64,000 bases of DNA from Barnesiella intestinihominis YIT 11860 (GCF_000296465.1 NZ_JH815203.1:124001-188000); one strand, 5' to 3'; positions 9,379 through 20,005 are shown, counted from the first letter of the stretch. Program-made: numbers and translations. Notes: generated by a model from the sequence alone, not told the origin.

Positions 9379-12300
9379 ATGAAAAGGCACAAAATTCATC
9401 ACTCCGCCGACATTGTCGGGAGATGCAAGAAAGGCATAATCCCATTTTTATTATGCTTCGTCTTTATGGGATACGGACAAAACATATCTGTCAACTTCCC
9501 GAATATAACAGTAGAAAGAGCTTTGGAAATTCTTCGGAATCAAGAAGGGTATTCTTTCTCTGTCAAAACAAATGATGTAAACTTACGACAAAAAGTCAAT
9601 GCCGATTTGCAAAACCAACCTATCGAAAAGGTCTTGGAAACCATATTCCAAAACCAACCGGTTTCTTTCGAAATAGAAGGTAAAATGGTAAGAATCATTA
9701 AAGCCCCTGAAAAAGATTCGAAACAAACAGGAAGCACAGCCGAAAGCAAAAAAATCTCCGGTAGAGTAACCGATAAACAAGGTGAACCACTCATCGGGGT
9801 AAGTATCATTGCAAAAGGAGCTAACAAAGGCACGATAACCAATATAGACGGGTATTATTCTTTAACTGTACCCGACAAATCGGTTATACAATTCTCTTAT
9901 GTAGGCTACGATACCCAAGAACTAAAATTAGGAAAAGGGAATATATTGAACGCCACCCTACAAGAAAAGATAAATGACCTCGACGAAGTGGTCGTTATCG
10001 GATATGGCAGTATGAAAAAAAGTGACCTGACAGGAGCTGTTACCTCAGTAAAAACCGAAGACCTTCCGATGGCAGCCAACACATCGATCTCTCACATGTT
10101 ATCGGGAAAAGCCGCCGGGATAACATCGGTTCAAAACAGCGCACAACCGGGTGGCGGCGTCACTCTACGTATACGAGGCGAAGCATCTACCGGAGCCGGA
10201 AACGAACCTTTATACATCATCGACGGATTTCCAGTAGGAGGATCCCAAGTCGAACCGGCAGCAGACAACAGATATAGCGATTTCGGGTCTCGTAATCCTC
10301 TGAACTCTATCAACCCCAACGACATCGAATCCATAGAGATTCTAAAAGATGCTTCTTCCACGGCTATTTACGGAGCAAGAGCTGCGAACGGTGTTATCAT
10401 CATTACGACTAAAAAGGGACGCGAGGGAAAACCCGTTGTCAATTACAGCGCAAACTATGGCGTCCAACAAATTGCCAACAAGACGGAAATGATGACAGCC
10501 GAAGAATTCATGACCGAAGCCAACAAATTCGCCAAAGAGCAATGGCTCTATAACAACAGAGTATATCCATACGGAAATACGAACCCATCGTCTATAAAAG
10601 ACCCCATCGTCTATCCTTATGACGCAAAAGATATAAAAAATGCGGGGAAAGGAACCGACTGGTATGACTTAATTACCAGAGAAGGTATGATTCACCAACA
10701 CAATTTATCGGTATCTGGCGGAACTTCCAACCTGAAATACATGGCATCATTCAACTTCTTCGATCAAAACGGAGTTGTTAGAAACAGCGACTTCACCCGC
10801 TATACCGGACGTCTGAACATCGAACATCAAATAAATAAAATATTCAAATACGGAATCAATGCGACTCAAAGTTACATCAAGTCCTCGAATGTTCCATTGG
10901 GAACAGAAGACTTCGAAAACTCTGGATTGATAAACTCGGCTATGTCGTACGACCCGACGACACCTGTCAGAGACAAAAACGGGGATTATGCGCAAAGCGA
11001 TCGAATGACTACTGTACCCAATCCTGTTTCCATGCTCGAAATAGATGACTATACACAAACTAAAAGATTATTGGTGAACGCCTTTCTTCAAGCAGAAATT
11101 ATAAAAGGATTGGTTGCGAAAATCAATATAGGATTCGATGACCAAAACGGTGTAAGAAATTCCTACATACCCACTACTACATTATACGGTAAGCAAGAAG
11201 GAGGAAAAGCCAGCAAAAGTATGGCACAGCAATTCGACCGCTTGTTAGAAGCAACCGTAAACTATAATTTCAATATTGCAAAAGCGCACAAGTTCAATAT
11301 TTTAGCAGGATATTCCTATCAAGATTTCAACAATGAAGGATTCTCTGCCGCCAATTCACAATTTTTCACCGATATATTCAAATACAACTCACTGGCTTCC
11401 GGAGAAGCAGCCCGTCCCACGGTAGCTTCCAACAAGTCAAAAACTATGTTCATCTCCTACTTCGGTCGAATAAATTATAACTTGTTCGATAAATATCTTT
11501 TCACTCTCACTGCTCGTGTCGATGGCTCAAACCGATTCGGTGAAAACAATCGATACGGAATATTCCCGTCGGGAGCATTTGCATGGCGTATCAAACAGGA
11601 AGACTTTTTAAAAGACGTCGACTTCCTCTCCGACTTAAAAATGAGAATAAGTTTAGGTCAGACGGGTAACAGTGAAATCGGGAATAACGCCTTTGAATAC
11701 TATACGGCAGCATGGCAACAATATGTGTTTGGCAATTCGATTAACACCGGAACGGCAAAATCGCAAATCGCCAACCCAGATTTAAAATGGGAAACAACAA
11801 CCGAATTTAACTTCGGTTTGGATTTCGGATTCTTCAACCAACGGTTAAGTGGTACATTCGAATATTTTAAAAAAGAAGTGAAAGACCTTTTGGGTTACCG
11901 CTCGCTAAAATCATTCATGGAAGTATCTACGGTAGCCGCCAACATCGGAAAAACTCAAAGTACCGGTATAGAAATCTCCTTGAAAAGCCGAAATTTTACA
12001 GGAGAATTCAAATGGGACACTGAACTTAATTTCACCCGATATGTAGACCGTTGGAAAGAGCGTAATCCCGAAGACGAACTAAGCCCTTGGCAAAAAGCGA
12101 ATGATCCCATTCGAGCTCACTACGGATACCTATCCGACGGAGTTCTGGGTATAGACGAGACACCTCCCACTTCCATGCCCAACCTGCTGCCCGGTGAATA
12201 TAAAATAAAAGACGTAAACGGTTATCTCCGAGACGACTTCGGGAACCTTATACCCGATGAAAACGGAAACGTTCAATACACAGATGCCCCGGACGGGATT

Positions 12301-12810
12301 ATCGATGAAGCGGATATCGTATTATTGGGAACATACGATCCGGGCTTCTCAATCGGATTTGGAAATACATTCGAATACAAAGGCTTCGATCTGAATATAT
12401 TCTTTTACGGCATGTTCGACCGAATCGTCAACAACGCCACGCGTGGAAAATTCTCCATTCCCAATATTCGTTTTATTCTAAACGGACAAAACATGATGAA
12501 AGAAATATCCGAACGTTGGTCTAGTGAAAACTCACACAGCAAATATCCGTCTGGATTCGTAAGCCAATACCCGCAGCCATCTGATTATCTGTGGGAAGAT
12601 GCTTGGTTCATACGTTGTAAAAATATCACTCTGGGTTATACACTTCCTCAAAAATGGATACGGAAAGTATTTTCCAGAGCCCGGATTTTTGCAGATGTTT
12701 CAAATCCCTTCGTAATTACACCTTACTCTGGCAATGACCCGGAAACCGATTTCAAAGCCGGTTACCCCAATCAACGTACCTATTCTTTTGGAGTGGACAT
12801 AACATTTTAA
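9379..12810 (+). CDS. SusC-family TonB-dependent glycan transporter with STN signalling domain
   Basis: 1143 residues, longer than plain SusC because of an N-terminal STN (secretin/TonB N-terminal) domain at about residues 35-110 (ITVERALEILRNQEGYSFSV). A CarboxypepD_reg domain follows (ISGRVTDKQGEPLIGVSI), then the TonB box DEVVVIGYG, the plug (IDGFPVGGSQ, DASSTAIYGARAANGVIII) and a barrel ending in FGVDITF. It imports oligosaccharides across the outer membrane with its SusD partner 13 bases downstream. The STN domain is what contacts FecR, so this transporter is also the sensor for the locus. The long N-terminal extension (MKRHKIHHSADIVGRCKKG) before the hydrophobic core is typical of this class. 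Confidence 0.95.
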   Translation: MKRHKIHHSADIVGRCKKGIIPFLLCFVFMGYGQNISVNFPNITVERALEILRNQEGYSFSVKTNDVNLRQKVNADLQNQPIEKVLETIFQNQPVSFEIEGKMVRIIKAPEKDSKQTGSTAESKKISGRVTDKQGEPLIGVSIIAKGANKGTITNIDGYYSLTVPDKSVIQFSYVGYDTQELKLGKGNILNATLQEKINDLDEVVVIGYGSMKKSDLTGAVTSVKTEDLPMAANTSISHMLSGKAAGITSVQNSAQPGGGVTLRIRGEASTGAGNEPLYIIDGFPVGGSQVEPAADNRYSDFGSRNPLNSINPNDIESIEILKDASSTAIYGARAANGVIIITTKKGREGKPVVNYSANYGVQQIANKTEMMTAEEFMTEANKFAKEQWLYNNRVYPYGNTNPSSIKDPIVYPYDAKDIKNAGKGTDWYDLITREGMIHQHNLSVSGGTSNLKYMASFNFFDQNGVVRNSDFTRYTGRLNIEHQINKIFKYGINATQSYIKSSNVPLGTEDFENSGLINSAMSYDPTTPVRDKNGDYAQSDRMTTVPNPVSMLEIDDYTQTKRLLVNAFLQAEIIKGLVAKINIGFDDQNGVRNSYIPTTTLYGKQEGGKASKSMAQQFDRLLEATVNYNFNIAKAHKFNILAGYSYQDFNNEGFSAANSQFFTDIFKYNSLASGEAARPTVASNKSKTMFISYFGRINYNLFDKYLFTLTARVDGSNRFGENNRYGIFPSGAFAWRIKQEDFLKDVDFLSDLKMRISLGQTGNSEIGNNAFEYYTAAWQQYVFGNSINTGTAKSQIANPDLKWETTTEFNFGLDFGFFNQRLSGTFEYFKKEVKDLLGYRSLKSFMEVSTVAANIGKTQSTGIEISLKSRNFTGEFKWDTELNFTRYVDRWKERNPEDELSPWQKANDPIRAHYGYLSDGVLGIDETPPTSMPNLLPGEYKIKDVNGYLRDDFGNLIPDENGNVQYTDAPDGIIDEADIVLLGTYDPGFSIGFGNTFEYKGFDLNIFFYGMFDRIVNNATRGKFSIPNIRFILNGQNMMKEISERWSSENSHSKYPSGFVSQYPQPSDYLWEDAWFIRCKNITLGYTLPQKWIRKVFSRARIFADVSNPFVITPYSGNDPETDFKAGYPNQRTYSFGVDITF

Positions 12811-12823
12811 TCCTATATGAATT

Positions 12824-14353
12824 ATGAAAACTAAAAATATATTTTTCTCCTCGCTGTTTCTCATAGCAGCATATTCGTGCTCTTTGGAAAACGAAACTTA
12901 TGATCAACTTGGCTCCGATAACGTGATGACTACCGAAAACGATGTCAAAGCCGCTGTCACCGGGATATACCACGAACTACGTGGCGGAGGCTGGGATCGC
13001 TATAATTGTGCATGGGGTTCTCTACTAACTATGCAAATCGGTTGTACCGATGAATGTGACTGCAACTGGGTATGGGACAAACAACTCGATTTCCTGTGGA
13101 CTGCTGAAACAACCGATTTAGGGCAATTTTATACCGGACTAGTTCCCGCTGTTACCAAAGCGACCTCTCTGCTGGAACGCATGCGAAAAATATCTATATC
13201 CGCTCCAATAAAACGCAGATATATGGCCGAAGTCCGATGTCTCAGAGCTATGTGGGCATATGATCTATATGATCTCTACGGAACAGTACCATTAATTACC
13301 GATCCAGATATAGCCCTCGATCCTCAAAAAGCCCAATCTTATATGCCAGAACGGCCCTCGATAGAATGGTATGTCAACTTCATAGACACTGAATTAAAAG
13401 AAGCAGAAGAAAATTTGAAACCGGCCAGTCTGCTCGCGGCAAGCGAATACGGGAGAATGACCAAAGGTATCGCTCAAATGTATATGTTGAAACTCTATAT
13501 GCATGAAGCCGGTCAAGAACGCCACTATCGAAACGACGAAGGCAAAGCTATGATGTGGTGGAATCGAGTAGATTCGATTACCGAAGTCATGATAAAAGAC
13601 GGAGAATACTCCCTGCAAAAAGATTACATGTCGATATGGTCTCCTTCGAACCAAAGGAACAGCGAAGTAATTTTCCCGATACCCAATTTCCCCGAAGGCG
13701 GTTTAGGAAACTGTTTCCTCGCACATGCATTACCCGCCGATTATGTATCGCAAAACGGAATAGCACTGACTAAATGGGGAGGTTTCCTTGTTCCCTGGGA
13801 TTTTTACGACACCTATGATCCCAAAGACAAACGGAGAAATGCTTTGTTGGCGACCTATTGGAATGGAAAAAAGATGGTCGACCGCCGTACTGAATACACG
13901 GGTAAACCGGGTGCTGTTCCAATGAAATACCAAGAAAATCCTAGCACGACAGGGCAATGGGATGCCAGCGAATACGTAATAAACCGATATGCCGAAGTAA
14001 TATTGGCCAGAGCCGAAGCTCTGAACGAAATATACGGTCCGACCCAAGAGGCCAAAGACCTCGTTCATGAAATACGGGAACGAGCATTCGATAATTACAA
14101 AGGTAGCAAATACGAAAAAGAGATAAATGACATAACCGATAAAGATGCATTCAGAGCACACCTATTAAAAGAAAGAGGTTGGGAGTTTTGTTGGGAAGGC
14201 ATGCGTCGCCCCGATTTGATTCGTCATGGAGAACTAATATCCAATGCCATTGCTCGTGGCAAGCTTATGGCCGAACCCAAACACATTCTATATGCAATAC
14301 CACAATCGGTAATTTATGAAAATCCAAATCTCAAAAATAACGAAGGTTTTTAG
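12824..14353 (+). CDS. SusD-family surface glycan-binding lipoprotein
   Basis: 509 residues. The lipobox ends at AAYSC (Cys19). The SusD N-terminal TPR-like part includes LRAMWAYDLYDLYGTVPL. The RagB/SusD C-terminal domain includes YVINRYAEVILARAEALNEIYG and RGWEFCWEGMRRPDLIRHG, both family hallmarks. It forms the lid of the SusC channel and binds the glycan at the cell surface. The next gene starts 2 bases after its stop codon. Confidence 0.94.
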   Translation: MKTKNIFFSSLFLIAAYSCSLENETYDQLGSDNVMTTENDVKAAVTGIYHELRGGGWDRYNCAWGSLLTMQIGCTDECDCNWVWDKQLDFLWTAETTDLGQFYTGLVPAVTKATSLLERMRKISISAPIKRRYMAEVRCLRAMWAYDLYDLYGTVPLITDPDIALDPQKAQSYMPERPSIEWYVNFIDTELKEAEENLKPASLLAASEYGRMTKGIAQMYMLKLYMHEAGQERHYRNDEGKAMMWWNRVDSITEVMIKDGEYSLQKDYMSIWSPSNQRNSEVIFPIPNFPEGGLGNCFLAHALPADYVSQNGIALTKWGGFLVPWDFYDTYDPKDKRRNALLATYWNGKKMVDRRTEYTGKPGAVPMKYQENPSTTGQWDASEYVINRYAEVILARAEALNEIYGPTQEAKDLVHEIRERAFDNYKGSKYEKEINDITDKDAFRAHLLKERGWEFCWEGMRRPDLIRHGELISNAIARGKLMAEPKHILYAIPQSVIYENPNLKNNEGF

Positions 14354-14355
14354 TT

Positions 14356-15882
14356 ATGAACAAATTAAATTTTAAATATCTGTTTCCTAATTTATTCCTA
14401 TTTTGTATCTGCATGAACCTTACAGCGTGCAGTGAAAAGAACAGTAGCGGAGACAATCTACAATCGGGAGATGAAATAATCTCGTTCGAACCCGACCTGA
14501 ATACACTTATCCGCAATCCAGCATCGGGTTGGACTTTATACGACGATGCAAACGACTACGTCGCACAAGCGAATACCTATTGGAATCAACAGGGAGCCGC
14601 AGCAGAAAAATATGCTTCTATTTTCTATTGGCGTTCCCGATGGTCTGAGCTCGAACCAGAAGAAGGTAAATACGCATGGGAACATGACGAGAATTTCAAA
14701 GCGCTCATTCAAGGCGCCCTTGACCGAGGATTGAAATTGGCATTCAGAGTTTACATCGACGGACAAGACAATATTCATAACGGTACTCCCGACTTCGTAA
14801 GAGAGGCCGGAGCCAAAGGTTATGCAGTCCATAAGCTCTGGGACCCTGAAAATGAAAACAACAACTGGACTCCCTATGCCGACGACCCCGTCTTTCAGGA
14901 AAAATTCGGGAATTTTATCCGTGCTTTCGCCAAAGAATTCGACAATCCCGAACAAGTAGATTTTATCGACGCTTACAATTTAGGCTGGTGGGGCGAAGGG
15001 CATCACGTACAATATTTGAACAACAATAATAAATTCAAAGTGTATCAATGGATTACAGACCTATATGCCGAGAATTTCAAAAATGTTTTGCTTGTCGTGA
15101 ACTTTGGAACAGAAATAGGATTCGAATATGAAAAACGATTGGCTATCGACAAACACGATTTTTTGACTCGCCGCGACGGAATCGGCAGTTATTGGTTCCA
15201 AGATGCAGAAGTCAATATCATCAACTCGCTTTTCCCACAAAAAGCATTCATAGCTGAAAGCTGCTATTGGGGAGGAAATTCCGACAGCTATCAACCGTGG
15301 AACACCGATCCGCTTTATGCCGACAAATTCAAATCATGGTCCGACTTTTATGCTCAGGCTTATAAAGACGCTATACGAGGACATGCCAATACACTCGATT
15401 TGAGAGAGGCTACCGAAACCAGAGGTTGGATAACCCACGCCAAAGATTTGGTAAAAGACTTCATTAGTAACGGTGGATACAGATTAACCCCTATCCAAAT
15501 AGAATATCCAGCATCGGTACAAATGGGAAATACATTATCCATAAAGCATACATGGCGAAATAGCGGGGTAGGCGTATGTCCCAACAATAACAAAAGATGG
15601 AACTATAAATATAAAGTTTCATTTGCCCTACTCGATCCCGAAAGCCATGAAATAAAACAACGGATCACCGATGAAAACGCAGAACCGTCGGCATGGATAA
15701 AAGGAACCGATAAAACGTATAAAACCAGCGAATCTTTAATTGTCCCAGCCGGACAATACATATTGGCAGTTGCCATTACAGACGATACCCAAAATCAAAA
15801 ACCGGGATTGAATCTTGCCGTAAAAAACGGGAAATTCATAAACGACTGGCTACAAATCGGTACTATACAAATCACTAAATAA
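14356..15882 (+). CDS. Surface lipoprotein with DUF4832-like TIM-barrel fold, possible glycoside hydrolase
   Basis: 508 residues with lipobox NLTAC (Cys25). The opening NPASGWTLYD and YWRSRWSELEPEEGKYAWE resemble DUF4874/DUF4832 proteins and GH-A-clan barrels, where a conserved W-E block sits on an early strand. Candidate acids are E214 in GWWGEGHH and the Glu in AFIAESCYWGG, spaced like an acid/base and nucleophile pair. The C-terminal part (about residues 375-508) looks like a beta-sandwich domain. By position it is a locus-specific enzyme or glycan-binding protein. The family match is from memory, and activity is inference. Confidence 0.6.
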   Translation: MNKLNFKYLFPNLFLFCICMNLTACSEKNSSGDNLQSGDEIISFEPDLNTLIRNPASGWTLYDDANDYVAQANTYWNQQGAAAEKYASIFYWRSRWSELEPEEGKYAWEHDENFKALIQGALDRGLKLAFRVYIDGQDNIHNGTPDFVREAGAKGYAVHKLWDPENENNNWTPYADDPVFQEKFGNFIRAFAKEFDNPEQVDFIDAYNLGWWGEGHHVQYLNNNNKFKVYQWITDLYAENFKNVLLVVNFGTEIGFEYEKRLAIDKHDFLTRRDGIGSYWFQDAEVNIINSLFPQKAFIAESCYWGGNSDSYQPWNTDPLYADKFKSWSDFYAQAYKDAIRGHANTLDLREATETRGWITHAKDLVKDFISNGGYRLTPIQIEYPASVQMGNTLSIKHTWRNSGVGVCPNNNKRWNYKYKVSFALLDPESHEIKQRITDENAEPSAWIKGTDKTYKTSESLIVPAGQYILAVAITDDTQNQKPGLNLAVKNGKFINDWLQIGTIQITK

Positions 15883-15909
15883 TTCATCAACCCTAAAAAC
15901 ACAATTACA

Positions 15910-17007
15910 ATGAAAAAATCACTTTTTTATTTAACAGCAGCACTACTCATTGCTACGACCTCATGTTCCGAGGACAACAATGACAATGACCCCAAAGGGC
16001 AAGAGAGCAACATTACACTATACGCGCCCGACGATTTAGAAGAGTTTGATCTTTTGTACGAAAATCCCACACGAAAACTGAAATTCGAATGGGAAGGCGA
16101 TAAAGAAGGAGCTACATACGCTCTTATATTCAGCCTCGATGAAGAAATGAACAACATCGAGAGAATTGATATCGGAACCGAAATGTACACATCTCTCACC
16201 CATCAAGACCTCGACGACTTACTCGGTAAACTGGGCGTAGGCGAATACAAAAGAGGTGAATTATATTGGGCGGTCGAAAGCGAAAACGAAGGAACCTTGT
16301 CCCGCAGTGAAATTCGCAGCATGAAATTGTTCCGTTTTTATAAACCTTTCATCGATCCTCGTGACAACGAAGAATATCGCGTATGTCGTGTTTTCGATCC
16401 CATATCCGAAGATTATGCCGTATGGTTGGCCGACAATTTAAGAGCGACGACCTATTCCGACGGAACTCCTCTTGGAGAAAATGATGTAAAATTCTATACT
16501 CCCCAAGAAGGAGAAGACGAATCTTGGACAAAAGTTTTCGGAGGGTATTACACATGGACCGCCACCATGCGGGGCACTCGTGGAGCAGAAGAAGGTGAAA
16601 AAATTCAAGGTATAGCGCCCGAAGGTTGGCACATACCGACTAAAACTGAATGGGACTTCTTAATCAATGCTTGCGGTGACCCCACTATGCCCGCCACCAT
16701 ATTAAAAGAAAAAAGCTATTGGGATCCTAATGCCGGAGATGTCGGTATGAACTCTATCGGATTCAATATGGCTGGGACTGGATACATTTGGAGCATACCT
16801 GAAAACGATGTAATAGAAGCCTTTGCCAATACCTATTTCTGGACCTCGACAGCTCCCAAAGACGGAGATGTGTACCCGTGGAATCCCGATCCCGTAAACT
16901 TCCCCAATCAGGGAGTAACATACGGATTCACACTTAACGATTCAGGAGCCGCCCTTTATCCTTACGACAGGAACAGAGGATATAGTGTCCGCTGCGTATT
17001 AGATTAA
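15910..17007 (+). CDS. Surface lipoprotein with SusE-like N-terminal region and C-terminal FISUMP domain
   Basis: 365 residues with lipobox ATTSC (Cys20). Residues about 30-135 (NPTRKLKFEWEGDKEGATYALIFSLD) look like the SusE/SusF-type Ig-like starch-binding module. Residues about 155-365 are a FISUMP domain (Fibrobacter succinogenes major paralogous domain), with WLADNLRATTYSDGTPL, IAPEGWHIPTKTEWDFL and the C-terminal GYSVRCVLD. FISUMP domains are common on Bacteroidetes surface lipoproteins and are thought to bind ligands. The gene occupies the SusE/F position of the locus, so glycan binding at the surface is the likely role. Confidence 0.75.
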   Translation: MKKSLFYLTAALLIATTSCSEDNNDNDPKGQESNITLYAPDDLEEFDLLYENPTRKLKFEWEGDKEGATYALIFSLDEEMNNIERIDIGTEMYTSLTHQDLDDLLGKLGVGEYKRGELYWAVESENEGTLSRSEIRSMKLFRFYKPFIDPRDNEEYRVCRVFDPISEDYAVWLADNLRATTYSDGTPLGENDVKFYTPQEGEDESWTKVFGGYYTWTATMRGTRGAEEGEKIQGIAPEGWHIPTKTEWDFLINACGDPTMPATILKEKSYWDPNAGDVGMNSIGFNMAGTGYIWSIPENDVIEAFANTYFWTSTAPKDGDVYPWNPDPVNFPNQGVTYGFTLNDSGAALYPYDRNRGYSVRCVLD

Positions 17008-17015
17008 ACTATTGC

Positions 17016-17052
17016 TATACGTTATTGCCGGATCCTTCGGCAATAACGTATA
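17016..17052 (+). promoter_or_regulatory. Perfect intercistronic hairpin inside the utilisation operon
   Basis: A 15-bp perfect stem (17016-17030 with 17038-17052) encloses a 7-base loop. No run of T follows, and the next gene starts 34 bases later on the same strand. It looks more like an mRNA-stability or processing element, or a leaky terminator, that sets the ratio of SusCD and lipoproteins to enzymes. Confidence 0.6.
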
Positions 17053-17085
17053 ACATACTTATCCTAACCCCGATAACTGAATATC

Positions 17086-18453
17086 ATGAACATCAAAACC
17101 TCAATTGCAATAGGGCTACTCATACTCCTACTTTGTTCTAATTGCACCAACGTCAACAAAACCAACCAACCGGAATCCACCGCAATATTAGCCGAACGCC
17201 CACCGATGGGTTGGAACAGCTGGATATGCTTTGGAACTTCTGTAACAGAAGACGAAGTTAAAGCCAATGCCGACTTCATGGCCGAAAATCTGAAAAAATA
17301 CGGTTGGGAATACATTGTTATCGATGCCGGTTGGTATGCGCCCGGCATGGAGACTTTGGAGCAATATGAATCGGCAACGCCACATCAAATCATCGACAAA
17401 TTCGGACGCCTCATCGTCGATGCGGAAAAATTCCCATCTGCAAAAAACGGAGAAGGGTTGAAACCTCTCGCCGATTATCTGCATAGCAGAGGCTTAAAAT
17501 TAGGTATACACATCATGAGAGGCATTCCCATTCAAGCTGTCGAAGCTAATACGCCCATAAAAGGGACATCATATCGAGCACGAGACATTGTCAATACCGA
17601 TTCTCGATGCAAATGGTATTTCGGATTTTATGGGATAGACATGAGTAAGCCCGGAGCTCAGGAATACTATGATTCGCTTTTCGAACTTTATGAATCATGG
17701 GGAATAGACTATGTAAAGGCCGACGATTTACTATCTCCCATTTATGCACACGACGAAATAGAAGCGATAACCAAAGCCGTAAGAAAAGGGAAAAGGCCCA
17801 TCGTCCTGAGCCTTTCTCCGGGCCCTGCCCCTGTCGAGAACATAAAACATTTGCAAAACGTAGCCCAACTATGGCGCATTTCCGAAGATTTCTGGGACGA
17901 CTGGGAGGCTCTGAAAGAACAATTTCCACTTTGCCGGAAATGGCAAAAGTATATTTGTAAAGGGCACTGGCCCGACGCCGATATGCTCCCCATAGGCCCA
18001 ATGGCACAAAGAGCCATGAGAGGAACTCCCCGAATGAGTAATTTTACACCAGACGAACAGTACACGATGCTTACACTATGGGCCATGTTTAGATCCCCTC
18101 TGATGATTGGCTGTAATCTACCCGAAATAGACGATTTCACGCTAAACTTGATTACAAATAAAGAGGTACTTGACATCAATCAATATTCCAAAGGAAATAA
18201 AGAATTGTTCGATCGAAATGGAATAATCGCTTGGTATGCTCAAAGCGAAGACGAATTGACCCACTATATCGCCATATTTAACACTACCGATAAAGATATA
18301 GAATCTTACACCTTTCCACTACAAACCATAAATTATATCGGAGACGGTCACATCACCGATTTGTGGAAAAACGAATCAATGGAAATCAAAAATAACTCAG
18401 TCTCGTTTTCTGTTCCTGCGCATAGCGTAAAACTGATTAAACTAACTAAATAG
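17086..18453 (+). CDS. GH27 alpha-galactosidase / alpha-N-acetylgalactosaminidase lipoprotein
   Basis: 455 residues with lipobox LLCSNC (Cys20). The barrel opens with RPPMGWNSW, the GH27 signature. The nucleophile is D213 in DYVKADDL and the acid/base D268 in WRISEDFWDDW. A short C-terminal beta domain ends in PAHSVKLIKLTK. The family retains configuration and removes terminal alpha-linked galactose or GalNAc. The usual nucleophile motif is KYDNC; here it is KADDL without the cysteine, as in bacterial branches. It starts 34 bases after the hairpin and 11 bases before the next gene. Confidence 0.9.
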   Translation: MNIKTSIAIGLLILLLCSNCTNVNKTNQPESTAILAERPPMGWNSWICFGTSVTEDEVKANADFMAENLKKYGWEYIVIDAGWYAPGMETLEQYESATPHQIIDKFGRLIVDAEKFPSAKNGEGLKPLADYLHSRGLKLGIHIMRGIPIQAVEANTPIKGTSYRARDIVNTDSRCKWYFGFYGIDMSKPGAQEYYDSLFELYESWGIDYVKADDLLSPIYAHDEIEAITKAVRKGKRPIVLSLSPGPAPVENIKHLQNVAQLWRISEDFWDDWEALKEQFPLCRKWQKYICKGHWPDADMLPIGPMAQRAMRGTPRMSNFTPDEQYTMLTLWAMFRSPLMIGCNLPEIDDFTLNLITNKEVLDINQYSKGNKELFDRNGIIAWYAQSEDELTHYIAIFNTTDKDIESYTFPLQTINYIGDGHITDLWKNESMEIKNNSVSFSVPAHSVKLIKLTK

Positions 18454-18463
18454 TCTTGTAGGT

Positions 18464-20005
18464 ATGAAATCATCACATTTTTATTATATAATACTATTCT
18501 CGTTTTTACTTGCCGCCTGTAAAGACGACGGGCCGGGTGAAAAAGAAAATTCGGACAACGACGTTCCCTCCGTAGCGACCAATACTTGGCTATTAAACAG
18601 TCTGGATAACATAGAAAATTATTCCAACTCGGATCCAGAAAACCGATACGATATAAATATGGTTCGTAACGAATACGAAAGTGTACAGCTCGTTATACAA
18701 ACCGATAGTAAAAAAAGTCTGAAAATAGAACGTATCGGCAACAACGATGCCATTGAATTTCAATGTCGGAAACTGGAAGCTTTCAACGGGAAATACGATG
18801 TTCTGATTCCTTGCGATAACGAAATAGAACCCGACGACAAAGTAGTGCGAGCTTGGCTCACTTTTAAAGTCAGGTCCGAAGCCGAGGCTAAACGACATAA
18901 AGAAATCATACGATTCAAAACCGATGACAAAGAATATGCCGTAGCTATATCGATTAATGTCGTTAACGCATCTTTGCCAGAAACTCCATCTATTGCCTCG
19001 GTATTCGGAATCAACCCTCAAAACTTCATATTCACCGGTCTATCGGAAGAACAAAAAATAGAAAAGCGCAAAGCAGCTTCGGATCTTTTATTGGAATATC
19101 GCATATCGCCCTACTTTTCCACATGGCTGAGCGGAACGATGAAAACCGAATGTTTCTCCTCGCCATACGCATGGAATGACGATCGCACTTGGGAATACTT
19201 GGCAGACAAACGTTTTAGCCGTATTGCCTTGCCATCGCATGGGTTATCCGACGATGAGTTAGAGATGATGCTGAATAAAGCTCGCGAAACCGGATTGCTA
19301 AACAAAGCATTTTTCTATGTATGGGACGAACCTACAAAGACCAATGAATATGAACAGATCAAAACTCTTTCGGATCGCATTCATCGATATGCACCGGAAG
19401 CCAAAGTGCTCACTACATTCTATTGCGGCCCTACCGACGGAGAACACAAAGACGATTTATTCGCCGTATTCGACATTCTAAATGGAGCGACATCTATTTA
19501 TTGTACTGGCGTATGGGCGTTGCAGGATAATGAAAATCGCTCGGAGCAATGCAAAGCCAAATTAAAATCAGGACAAGAATGGTGGAGCTACGTGTGCATG
19601 TCTAACACTCCGGGGCTTGCTTCAAATTCTACCGCTATCGGTAACAGGGCGACCATGTGGCGTAATTATAAAGAACAAAATTCCGGATTCCTATATTGGG
19701 TCGTCAACGGATTCGCCAGCGTTTATCCCCTCAGACCTCGCCCTGAACTGCCCGAAGGAGACGGGATACTCATCTATCCCGGCGAATCGTTCGGCACAAA
19801 CAAAATTTGTACCTCTGTCCGGTTGGAACGATGGCGCGATGGAGCCGAAGATTACGACATGCTGGTCTTGTACGAAAAAAAACTCGGACGATCGGCCGCC
19901 TTATCTCTTCTCAACAACGTCTATAAGAGTCCCTCGAACTACACAGATCAAAGCAAATACGCATTGGCTCTACGTAAAAATTTAATTGAAAACATCACAG
20001 AATAA
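18464..20005 (+). CDS. DUF4091 / GH123-like lipoprotein, copy 1
   Basis: 513 residues with lipobox FLLAAC (Cys19). An N-terminal beta domain (about 40-170) precedes a barrel with FYVWDEPTK; the adjacent D288-E289 correspond to the catalytic Asp-Glu pair of GH123 beta-N-acetylgalactosaminidases. The C-terminal GFLYWVVNGF and RLERWRDGAEDYDML are characteristic of DUF4091. Substrate-assisted cleavage of beta-GalNAc is the family's known chemistry, but DUF4091 is broader than proven GH123. The next gene is a paralogue that starts 10 bases downstream. Confidence 0.8.
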   Translation: MKSSHFYYIILFSFLLAACKDDGPGEKENSDNDVPSVATNTWLLNSLDNIENYSNSDPENRYDINMVRNEYESVQLVIQTDSKKSLKIERIGNNDAIEFQCRKLEAFNGKYDVLIPCDNEIEPDDKVVRAWLTFKVRSEAEAKRHKEIIRFKTDDKEYAVAISINVVNASLPETPSIASVFGINPQNFIFTGLSEEQKIEKRKAASDLLLEYRISPYFSTWLSGTMKTECFSSPYAWNDDRTWEYLADKRFSRIALPSHGLSDDELEMMLNKARETGLLNKAFFYVWDEPTKTNEYEQIKTLSDRIHRYAPEAKVLTTFYCGPTDGEHKDDLFAVFDILNGATSIYCTGVWALQDNENRSEQCKAKLKSGQEWWSYVCMSNTPGLASNSTAIGNRATMWRNYKEQNSGFLYWVVNGFASVYPLRPRPELPEGDGILIYPGESFGTNKICTSVRLERWRDGAEDYDMLVLYEKKLGRSAALSLLNNVYKSPSNYTDQSKYALALRKNLIENITE

